From Cellvibrio fontiphilus_A (lineage in GTDB: Bacteria > Pseudomonadota > Gammaproteobacteria > Pseudomonadales > Cellvibrionaceae): a stretch of 64,000 nucleotides of DNA. Each line of letters opens with the position of its first letter. Positions within the stretch are counted from its first letter, which is position 1. Under the pieces are notes generated by a model. It was given only the letters and a program-made list of their open reading frames with translations. It had not been told where the DNA came from and made no database searches. The stretch lies in assembly GCF_042646205.1 (NCBI RefSeq), contig NZ_JBHRTF010000003.1, forward strand, positions 558,001 through 622,000, written 5' to 3'. This document shows, piece after piece, positions 27,537-35,189 of this stretch. The translations under genes were made by a program, and so were the position numbers.

Positions 27537-28949
27537 ATGAACGGGGTAAAAAAATATTGGCTATCAATAGGTTTTGCGCTGGGATTTATTTCACCAGCCT
27601 ATGCTGATGTGGTGCCTGTGTACGAAATAAAACAAACGGCGAGCACTTACCTTCAAACCACCTTGACTCACGATATCTATCGCTACAGCAGTAATTCCCA
27701 ACTGACGGATCTGCTGGTGGTGGATCAGCAGGGCAATAAACTGCCATACCGCATCAGTACGCCCAGTGCAGAAACCAGTGTTCAACACGAACAAATCCCC
27801 GTGCGTTTTTTTCCTGTGCCGGTTGGTGCTGCGCCGGAAACCTTGCTGATATTCAGCAGCGCCTCGATCCGTTTGGATGACAATGAAATTTCCGTGAGCG
27901 CAGAAAAAGGCATGGGTTCTGCGGCAGAGAATCCTGCCGCGCCAACGGATTTCTATTTGGTGGATTTAAGTGATTTAAAAACACGCGCAGACCAGTTGTC
28001 TCTGCTTTGGCCGGTTAATGAAGCCCATCAGTATTTGGAAGTGGAGGTCAGTGGCACCAATGACATGAGCAACTGGGCTCCTATCACCAAAACAACTCTG
28101 GTGCAGTTGCAAAAAAATGGTGAATTTTTAACGCGCAATAAAATTCCACTCAACTTGGGCGAAATGCAATACGCCTATTTGCGCCTGAAATTTATTCGCG
28201 GCGCAGAAAATTTAATACTGACGCAGGTGCAAGTGGAAAATAGCCAGGCTCTCACCAAGGCTCTACAGCGAGATACCTGGGAATTGGACGGCAGCTTGGT
28301 GAAAAGCACCGAATCCGCTTTACGCGCCCAGCGCCACACACCACAACAACCCGTGGCTGCATGGGAATTTGAACGGGACGATATAGCGCCGGTCAGCAAA
28401 GCCTCAATTACTTTGGGTGATATCCAATACGGCGATATCATCCATATTTTTTCCCGCGCCAATAGCAAAAAACCATGGAACCTTGTGCATCAGGGTATTT
28501 GGTTTAACGTTCAAGTTGGCAATGAATGGCAGCAAAGTAATGCCATCGCCTTGCATAACAATACGCACACCCAATGGCGAGTTGAACTGCATGAAACACT
28601 TGGTGCCAAAACCACACCCAAGTTGGTGTTTGAACGCGATGCTCAGACCCTGGAATTTATCGCCAATAACGCAGCACCTTACAGCATCGCTATAGATAAC
28701 AAGACAACTACCGACCATCTAACCCTGTCATCACAAATTTTCTCCCAACTTACCGCCGGCAAAGATATCCAATGGCAGCAAACCACCCTCGAACCACTCA
28801 ACCCCAGCTTGAGCTCGTTTTCTCGCCATCAATTTCACGTCAGCTGGAAAACGGTTTTATTTTGGCTGGTGTTGATAGGAGCAGTAAGTGCGTTGATCTG
28901 GGTGGCGGTGAGGTTGGTGGGGCAGATGAAAAACCAGCAAACCAAGTAA
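27537..28949 (+). CDS. DUF3999 family periplasmic protein with C-terminal anchor
   Basis: The 470-residue protein starts at 27537 (GAGGTAAG upstream; a longer frame overlapping the DUF2339 gene is rejected). It has a signal peptide ending at SPAYA, a beta-rich periplasmic body (about residues 25-430; QYLEVEVSGTNDMSNWAPI recalls galactose-binding-like folds) and one C-terminal membrane helix (TVLFWLVLIGAVSALIWVAV) with a short basic tail. The topology fits DUF3999, which is repeatedly encoded next to DUF2339. Function unknown. Confidence 0.8.
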   Translation: MNGVKKYWLSIGFALGFISPAYADVVPVYEIKQTASTYLQTTLTHDIYRYSSNSQLTDLLVVDQQGNKLPYRISTPSAETSVQHEQIPVRFFPVPVGAAPETLLIFSSASIRLDDNEISVSAEKGMGSAAENPAAPTDFYLVDLSDLKTRADQLSLLWPVNEAHQYLEVEVSGTNDMSNWAPITKTTLVQLQKNGEFLTRNKIPLNLGEMQYAYLRLKFIRGAENLILTQVQVENSQALTKALQRDTWELDGSLVKSTESALRAQRHTPQQPVAAWEFERDDIAPVSKASITLGDIQYGDIIHIFSRANSKKPWNLVHQGIWFNVQVGNEWQQSNAIALHNNTHTQWRVELHETLGAKTTPKLVFERDAQTLEFIANNAAPYSIAIDNKTTTDHLTLSSQIFSQLTAGKDIQWQQTTLEPLNPSLSSFSRHQFHVSWKTVLFWLVLIGAVSALIWVAVRLVGQMKNQQTK

Positions 28950-28989
28950 ATCTGTACAGTTTTTTTTACATGAAAAGAAAGAGAATCTA

Positions 28990-29742
28990 ATGGCTTCAAA
29001 ATTTTATGTGGTATGGGCGGGGCGCGAGACGGGGATTTTTACGGATTGGCCGACGTGTAAAAAGCAGGTGGATGGTTTTGTTGGTGCGCGTTACAAATCC
29101 TTTTTAACGCGCGAGGAAGCTGAGGCGGCGTTTGGTGGTGCAAAATCTAAAGCGGGAACAGGGCGTGCGGCAGCCAGTGGAGCAAAAATAAAAACTTATA
29201 ACGCTGCTGAGGTGAACGCACTGCCGGTGCAGGTAAAGATTTTTACCGATGGTGGTTGCGAGCCGAATCCCGGTGAAGCGGGTTCCGGGGTGGCGGTGTA
29301 TGGCGATAACAAACTCACTGCGCTTTGGTACGGTTTATACAACCCGATGGGCACAAATAACACCGCTGAACTCAATGCGTTGCACCAGGGTTTGTTGCTC
29401 GCACAGGAAGAAGTGGCCAAAGGAAAAACGGCCGCCGTTTTTTCTGACTCGCAATATGCGATCCAATGTGTAGTGCAATGGGCGATCGGTTGGGAAAAAG
29501 CGGGTTGGAAAAAGAAGGGCGGTGAGATTAAAAACCTCGAACTCATTAAAGAAATTTATTCACTACACCAAACCCTGAAAGACAAAGTACAAGTGCTGCA
29601 TGTAAATGGTCACGTAGGTGTGCAGGGCAATGAGTTGGCGGATCGTATGTCTATTCTTGCTATTCAAACCCACGAACGGGAGTTTGCGCTTTACCGCGAA
29701 CCATTGGATGTTGTTGCACTTCTGGCAATGCGTGCCGGTTAA
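28990..29742 (+). CDS. rnhA: Ribonuclease H1 with N-terminal viroplasmin domain
   Basis: The enzyme degrades RNA in RNA-DNA hybrids. The 250-residue protein has an N-terminal viroplasmin/HBD module (residues 1-50: FYVVWAGRETGIFTDW, GARYKSFLTREEAEAAF) that binds hybrids, a basic linker, then the RNase H domain with catalytic residues in FTDGGCEPNPG (D), NNTAELNAL (E), FSDSQYAI (D) and GNELADRM (D). This is the eukaryote-like RNase H1 layout, unlike short E. coli RnhA. It is remote from dnaQ, whereas rnhA normally adjoins dnaQ in related genomes. Confidence 0.9.
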   Translation: MASKFYVVWAGRETGIFTDWPTCKKQVDGFVGARYKSFLTREEAEAAFGGAKSKAGTGRAAASGAKIKTYNAAEVNALPVQVKIFTDGGCEPNPGEAGSGVAVYGDNKLTALWYGLYNPMGTNNTAELNALHQGLLLAQEEVAKGKTAAVFSDSQYAIQCVVQWAIGWEKAGWKKKGGEIKNLELIKEIYSLHQTLKDKVQVLHVNGHVGVQGNELADRMSILAIQTHEREFALYREPLDVVALLAMRAG

Positions 29743-29774
29743 CGGCATTTTGTAACTTGTTGATGGATTAAATT

Positions 29775-31196
29775 TTGCTTTCTCTCTCTTCCTCTTACCG
29801 TTGTTTAAGCCTTTTTGGTGTATTTGCCTTTCTGCTCTGGCTGCCATCGCTATGGGTGCCGTTCTGGGGCGATGATTATGCATTTCTTACCCAAGCGCGC
29901 GAATCCCGTGTGAATGGATTGTCTTGGTGGCATCCATTTTTTAACGCGTCCACTACGGGCTTTTGGCGCCCACTGAGTATGGATACGGGCTGGCGTTTTG
30001 TTGAACAAATACTGCAGGGCAATCTTTTGTCTGCACATTTGTATTCTTGGGTTTTGCATGTTTTTTCGCTGGCTGGTATTGGCTTTTTTGCATACCAGGT
30101 TGCTGTGTCGCTACGTTGGTCACAGCCGTTGCTGATTGCGCTTATTACAGCTGCTATACACGCCGTTCATGTGGTTACCTATTTGCCGGTACATTGGGTT
30201 GCGGCGATGAATAGCCCTACACTGATTTTTTTTATTTCCATCACACTGGCCTTGTGGATTTTACTTCCTCGCTTGAATGGTATGGCGCGCTACCTGTGCT
30301 TGATTAGCCTGCCATTACTGCAATTACTGTCTTTATTCAGCAAAGAAGTCGCTATTTTGATTCCGGGTATGGTTGTACTGCTTGCCATTTTTTTGCGAAA
30401 TTTTGCTGGCTATAAAAAAGGAGATATTGCAGTCTGGTGGCTCTGCGTTGGAATCTGTTTGATCTGGTTGTATTTTTATAAGCAATTTACTCCCGGGCGC
30501 GATCCGGTATATGGATTGGTTTTAGGTAAAAACCTTGCGATTAATTTTATGGGTTTTAGCGCATGGATTTTTAATGTTCCGCGTGAGGCCCTGCGGATGA
30601 TTCTTACCGATAAATTTATGTTGGGTGCGCTTTGGGCCGCGGCTTGTTTTACTAGCATGGCTGCAGCCTATTGGCTAAGCCTGAAGCATATTGCGGCCAG
30701 TTTATCGCGCTGGCAATGGCTGGCGGCGCTGGCATTTATGTTGGTTGCCTATGGCCCTTATTTTGTTCTGGCAAACCAATCCTACGAATACTACGCCGCG
30801 CTTGCGATGATCTTACCGCTGGTATTGGTTGCACGCGGTTTGCTTGTTGCGAACAAATTGAAGCTGGGGTTGTTGTTGATCGCTTTATCCTCGCTGTTGG
30901 CTGTACAGGGTACGCGCTCGGTAGCTTACCCTGGGGTTATTGAGCGCGCTTATTGGGGGGAGCGGCAGATTGAGTTTTTAAGCCGCCAACCGGTGACGCC
31001 ACCGCTATTGCTTGATCTGTCCAATCCGCATCAATTTGCCGCCTTGGGTATTGCGGGTTTGGAGTGGCGATTGGGCTTACCCAAGGGCAGTGTGATTCTG
31101 ACAAACCGCTGTGATCACAATGGAATCAAGATGTCAGAGCAGATGTTAATTCAAAACTCACAGGGTGATTTTGAATGGAAGGACTGTCCCAAGTAA
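29775..31196 (+). CDS. Polytopic membrane protein, GT-C glycosyltransferase-like
   Basis: The 473-residue protein has about ten hydrophobic helices. The first loop holds FWGDDYAF and FWRPLSMDTGWRF, resembling the acidic catalytic loop of GT-C membrane glycosyltransferases (PMT/ArnT-like enzymes using lipid-linked sugars). Later features include ALWILLPRLNG and a soluble C-terminal tail of about 80 residues with a cysteine pair. The start used is a TTG at 29775, weakly supported; a GTG at 29820 is an alternative. No glycan-assembly genes are adjacent, so the substrate is unknown and the glycosyltransferase role is an inference. Confidence 0.6.
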   Translation: MLSLSSSYRCLSLFGVFAFLLWLPSLWVPFWGDDYAFLTQARESRVNGLSWWHPFFNASTTGFWRPLSMDTGWRFVEQILQGNLLSAHLYSWVLHVFSLAGIGFFAYQVAVSLRWSQPLLIALITAAIHAVHVVTYLPVHWVAAMNSPTLIFFISITLALWILLPRLNGMARYLCLISLPLLQLLSLFSKEVAILIPGMVVLLAIFLRNFAGYKKGDIAVWWLCVGICLIWLYFYKQFTPGRDPVYGLVLGKNLAINFMGFSAWIFNVPREALRMILTDKFMLGALWAAACFTSMAAAYWLSLKHIAASLSRWQWLAALAFMLVAYGPYFVLANQSYEYYAALAMILPLVLVARGLLVANKLKLGLLLIALSSLLAVQGTRSVAYPGVIERAYWGERQIEFLSRQPVTPPLLLDLSNPHQFAALGIAGLEWRLGLPKGSVILTNRCDHNGIKMSEQMLIQNSQGDFEWKDCPK

Positions 31197-31219
31197 AAAT
31201 TGCTTAAAGCGAAACTCGA

Positions 31220-32110
31220 ATGAACCTTAAAACGCTTTTAAAAAATTATCACCCCAACATGGCATTAATTGTTGGTAACGGTATAAATCGTTACAACAGT
31301 GATGCCGGTTTAACCTCTTGGGATGCGATGTTGCTGGAGTTATGGGAGCGACATACACAAGATGAACCCAAAGATATTCCGCTCGGCATTTCACTCACAG
31401 AATTTTACGATGCGCTGGATTTAACCAGTCACTCGGTGAGTAAAAATCTGCAAAAAGAATTTTGTGCATTTTTGGAGGGCTGGCAAGCAAAAGCGCATCA
31501 CTACCGTATTATGCGCTGGGCCCAAGTACATGCAGTTCCCGTGCTCACCACCAATTTTGATGAAACCCTGTCGGACTGTTTGCAGTTGAGTTTGCAGCAC
31601 CATGATGCGGTGAGTTTTACCGATTTTTATCCTTGGTCCAGTTGTTTTGCGGCCGACGAAATTGATAAGCCCGCACAACAATTTGCGGTGTGGCACATTA
31701 ATGGTATCAAGCGTTATTCGCGCAGCATTCGTTTAGGCTTGAGTCATTACATGGGGTCGGTTGAGCGGGCGAGGGCGCTCATTCATAAGGGAGGCGATAA
31801 ACGCCTCTATTCAGAAAAACATCAGGGAAAATGGAACGGCTATAACACCTGGCTCGATTGCATTTTCAAAAATGACCTGGTGTTTATGGGCTTGGGCTTG
31901 GATACTTCAGAAATATTTTTACGCTGGCTGCTGATTGAACGCGCGAAATACTTTAAGGCCAACCCGCAGCATAAACGCGCTGCGTTTTATCTGCATGCAG
32001 GGCGCGATTTGTCTCAGGGGCAGATTATTTTTTTGAAAAGTGTTGGCTGTGAAATTATCAAACTGCCCAGTTATGACCATTTATATGGTGATGCCTGGGC
32101 TTTGCGTTGA
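31220..32110 (+). CDS. SIR2-like domain protein
   Basis: The 296-residue soluble protein matches the SIR2-like fold: glycine-rich nucleotide loop ALIVGNGINRYN (residues 14-25), the conserved VLTTNFDETLSD motif at about residue 110, WHINGIKRYSRSIRLGLSHY where Sir2 enzymes have the catalytic histidine region, and LVFMGLGLDTSEIFLRWLL near the C-terminus. Such bacterial SIR2-like domains are often NAD-consuming effectors in anti-phage systems, but single-domain, non-defence members also exist. No second module, membrane segment or defence partner is visible here. The fold is well supported and the activity uncertain. Confidence 0.7.
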   Translation: MNLKTLLKNYHPNMALIVGNGINRYNSDAGLTSWDAMLLELWERHTQDEPKDIPLGISLTEFYDALDLTSHSVSKNLQKEFCAFLEGWQAKAHHYRIMRWAQVHAVPVLTTNFDETLSDCLQLSLQHHDAVSFTDFYPWSSCFAADEIDKPAQQFAVWHINGIKRYSRSIRLGLSHYMGSVERARALIHKGGDKRLYSEKHQGKWNGYNTWLDCIFKNDLVFMGLGLDTSEIFLRWLLIERAKYFKANPQHKRAAFYLHAGRDLSQGQIIFLKSVGCEIIKLPSYDHLYGDAWALR

Positions 32111-32223
32111 GTTTGGTTTTGTAAATTCCCTGCCATTTATCAGATAATTGGTTTAAATTTCTGCTTTCAGTGTTAATGACAATATTAATAACAACATCCA
32201 TCGCAGCAGAAAGAGAGGCATTT

Positions 32224-33075
32224 ATGGCACCCCAAGGATTAAAACAACATTTCATGGCAACGTTGTTGCTGTGTTCTCTGGTTGGTTCGGTGCAAGCCGC
32301 TCCCGCCGAGGCCGTAGTCAACGACCCCAATAAAGAAGAGTGGGTAGAACTTTTTAACGGTAAGGATTTAACTAACTGGACGATAAAAATCAGCGGTTTT
32401 GAGTTAAATGACAATGCTTTCAATACCTTCAGGGTAGAGGACGGCATTATGAAAATGCGTTACGACCAGTACAAAGAGTTCAACAACCATTTCGGCCATA
32501 TTTTTTACAACGGCGGCCCTTTTTCCCACTACCGCATCAAGGTGGAATACCGTTTTGTGGGCGATCAGGTGAAAAATGGCCCAGCTTGGGCTTACCGTAA
32601 CAACGGCATCATGTATCACACGCAAGACCCGAAAACCATGGGCGTAAAACAGGATTTCCCCGGCAGTATGGAATACCAATTGTTAGGGGGCGATGGCGTA
32701 AACCCGCGCACCACTGGCAACCTCTGCACCCCTGGCACCCACGTGGTGTACAACGGCAAGTTCACTGAAGACCACATTATTAATTCCTCTAGCGATACCT
32801 TTCACGGTGAGCAATGGGTTACTGCAGAGCTGTTAGTTCACGGCAGTGAAAAAGCCGAGCACTTTATTAATGGCAAAAAAGTATTGGAATACACCGACCT
32901 GCAGTGGGATGACCGCTCACCCAATACCGGCGGTTATATCGCCCTGCAAGCAGAGAGCCACCCAACCGATTTTCGTCGCGTGAGCTTATTGAACTTGGAA
33001 GGTTGTATGGATAAAACCGCCAAGAACTTCAAACGTTATTTTGTAAAAAATAAACAGGAAGCCTGCGTGTATTAA
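32224..33075 (+). CDS. Secreted DUF1080 (3-keto-disaccharide hydrolase-like) protein
   Basis: The 283-residue protein starts at 32224 (GAGAGG upstream) with a signal peptide ending at SVQA. The mature part is a concanavalin-like DUF1080 domain: WVELFNGKDLTNWTIKI opening, AWAYRNNGIMYHTQDP, MEYQLLGGDG and YIALQAESHPTDFRRVSLLNL closing motif. Some DUF1080 proteins cleave 3-keto-glucosides made by a Gfo/Idh-type dehydrogenase. No such dehydrogenase is in the window. The frame is open back to 32170 but without ribosome-binding site or signal sequence there. It precedes a secreted esterase. Confidence 0.85.
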   Translation: MAPQGLKQHFMATLLLCSLVGSVQAAPAEAVVNDPNKEEWVELFNGKDLTNWTIKISGFELNDNAFNTFRVEDGIMKMRYDQYKEFNNHFGHIFYNGGPFSHYRIKVEYRFVGDQVKNGPAWAYRNNGIMYHTQDPKTMGVKQDFPGSMEYQLLGGDGVNPRTTGNLCTPGTHVVYNGKFTEDHIINSSSDTFHGEQWVTAELLVHGSEKAEHFINGKKVLEYTDLQWDDRSPNTGGYIALQAESHPTDFRRVSLLNLEGCMDKTAKNFKRYFVKNKQEACVY

Positions 33076-33156
33076 GTCGGTGTATTAATTGTTGGGCGGT
33101 CGTTATTGGCTATTAACCTAGCAGCGTTGGATAAATAACTTATCGCGTTGGATAAA

Positions 33157-33200
33157 AACAAATCCTTAATGATTTATCTATCGTTAAGGGTTTGTTATTT
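33157..33200 (+). terminator. Stem-loop terminator after the DUF1080 gene
   Basis: An imperfect 16-bp stem (AACAAATCCTTAATGA against TCGTTAAGGGTTTGTT) is followed by a T-rich stretch. Two copies of GCGTTGGATAAA (33124 and 33145), 21 bases apart, lie just upstream of it. Confidence 0.55.
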
Positions 33201-33255
33201 AAACAGTAAGGATTGGTTATTTAAAAAGTTTTAAAAAATAATAAACAGGTTCACT

Positions 33256-34953
33256 ATGAATTCACATCGCAAGCCTTGCGTTCTCGCTCGTTTTTTTAAA
33301 TTCACGCTTATTAGCGCTGCTATTGTCGCCTCGTCATCTTTATTGGCGGCGGAGCATGTTAAAGGGCAGGAGGCTTGCGCCAAATTAGCGAGCCACCCAT
33401 TTCCCACATCATTAAAACTGGATGTGCAAAAAGCAGTAGCGAATGAAACGGAGCAGTTTTGTTTGGTGAGTGGTGTGGTGAATGCACGCACGGGTATTGA
33501 TGGCAAAAATTACGGCATAGGTTTTGAAATGCGCCTGCCGTTGTCCTGGAATGGGCGCTTTGTTTATCAAATGAATGGTGGTAACGATGGCGCTGTAGTG
33601 CCAGCGGAAGGGAGCACCGGCAATGGTGGCGCCTCTGCATTGGCGCGCGGTTTTGCGGTGCTGAGCACCAATGCCGGCCATGCGGGTGATGCGGCTGAAA
33701 ATAGCCAATATGGTTTGGCTGCCGGCAACCGTTTTGGGTTGGACCCGCAAGCGCGTGATGATTATGGTTATGCAGCCACCGCCAGCATGACACCCGTCGC
33801 CCATCAAATTATGCGCGCCTTTTACAACAAATCGCCGGAATATTCCTACCTTGCCGGATGCTCCAACGGCGGGCGCCACGGCATGGTTGCCGCAAGCCGT
33901 TACGGCGATATGTTTGATGGAATTTTGGTGGGCGCCCCCGGCTTTAATTTACCCAAAGCGGCCGTGCAACACGCTTGGGATGTACAAAGTACCTTGCAAG
34001 TTGCCCCCACTCTTTCAGCGGCTTTCAGCCGCGACAATATGGCGTTTCTCACACACCAAGTCGCGCAAGCCTGTGACGAATTGGATGGTTTAAAAGACGG
34101 CCTGGTTAATAATATTCGCGAATGCCAAGGTGTATTTGATATCAACAGTCTGATTTGTACAGGCGAAAAACCCGCTGGTTGTTGGACTGATATTCAGGTG
34201 AAATCTTTCGCACGTTTGATGGCTGGCCCTAAAAATAGCAAAGGCGAGCAGCTGTATAACCATTGGTGGTACGACACCGGCCTTGCCGATAACGACTGGC
34301 GCTTCTGGAAATTTGAAAGCCCGATTCCAGCGTGGAATAACCAGCCACTCATTGCCATTATGGGCGCTGGTTCACTCGCGTATCTCTTTACTACACCCGC
34401 AACCCCAGTAGAGGGCACACCGGAAAAATTGCTGGCGTTTTTAAAATCGTTTGATTTTGATCGCGATGCGCCCAAGATTTTTGCAACTCATGGCCCTTTT
34501 AAAAAATCAGCGATGGAATATATGACACCACCGGATGTGGCTAACCCAAAGCTTGCTGATTTCCACAAAAGCAACGGCAAACTTATTATTTATCACGGCC
34601 AAAGTGACCCGGTGTTTTCCACCGTTGACCTGGTGGATTGGTATGAAAAGCTGGATAAAAACCATCAGGGAAAAGCCCAGGATTTTGCGCGCTTATTTGT
34701 TATTCCCGGCATGAATCACTGCGCCGGCGGCCCGGCAACAGATCAGTTTGATGCGCTCGGTGCCTTGGTGGATTGGGTAGAGAAGGGCGTTGCACCCGCA
34801 ACCCTGATCGCGAAAGTAAACCCTGAGAATAAGTCACTGCCTGCTGCATGGAGCAAAACCCGCTCCCGCCCACTGTGCCCCTGGCCAAGTGTCGCCACTT
34901 ATAAAAAAGGTGATCCGGAAGTGGCGGCGAGTTTTGTGTGTGAGGTTGACTAA
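33256..34953 (+). CDS. Secreted tannase/feruloyl esterase family enzyme
   Basis: This 565-residue exported alpha/beta hydrolase (signal peptide ending near SLLAA) hydrolyses phenolic esters such as feruloyl or galloyl groups. The family signature CS-D-HC is visible: nucleophile Ser203 preceded by Cys202 in AGCSNGGRHGM, and His488 followed by Cys489 in GMNHCAGGP, where the adjacent cysteines form a disulfide that holds Ser and His together. A catalytic Asp is expected in the YHGQSDPVFS segment. Extra cysteines in the lid domain fit the family. Feruloyl groups decorate arabinoxylan and pectin, so the enzyme may help to debranch plant wall polymers. Confidence 0.9.
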   Translation: MNSHRKPCVLARFFKFTLISAAIVASSSLLAAEHVKGQEACAKLASHPFPTSLKLDVQKAVANETEQFCLVSGVVNARTGIDGKNYGIGFEMRLPLSWNGRFVYQMNGGNDGAVVPAEGSTGNGGASALARGFAVLSTNAGHAGDAAENSQYGLAAGNRFGLDPQARDDYGYAATASMTPVAHQIMRAFYNKSPEYSYLAGCSNGGRHGMVAASRYGDMFDGILVGAPGFNLPKAAVQHAWDVQSTLQVAPTLSAAFSRDNMAFLTHQVAQACDELDGLKDGLVNNIRECQGVFDINSLICTGEKPAGCWTDIQVKSFARLMAGPKNSKGEQLYNHWWYDTGLADNDWRFWKFESPIPAWNNQPLIAIMGAGSLAYLFTTPATPVEGTPEKLLAFLKSFDFDRDAPKIFATHGPFKKSAMEYMTPPDVANPKLADFHKSNGKLIIYHGQSDPVFSTVDLVDWYEKLDKNHQGKAQDFARLFVIPGMNHCAGGPATDQFDALGALVDWVEKGVAPATLIAKVNPENKSLPAAWSKTRSRPLCPWPSVATYKKGDPEVAASFVCEVD

Positions 34954-35189
34954 TTCATCACTAGCCCAGCCTATGCCCCCTTGTTAACCCCTATTAGAAA
35001 GGGCGGCGTATTTCGACTGACATTAAAATTTGCATAAATATGAAAAAAACTTCAATTTTTAATATTTATACAAGTCTTTTTCTAAAGTGAGTTACCTATA
35101 TTTTCATAGATCTCAATAGTCTGGTGCCAACCACTGCAGTTGCGGTGGTGGATTGAAGTTCTAGCTAACAATAATTATTGAGATCTTTT

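Noticed and set aside
33412..33879. Open frame of 155 codons on the minus strand
   Set aside because: Antisense to the tannase-family gene with no start signal or motif.
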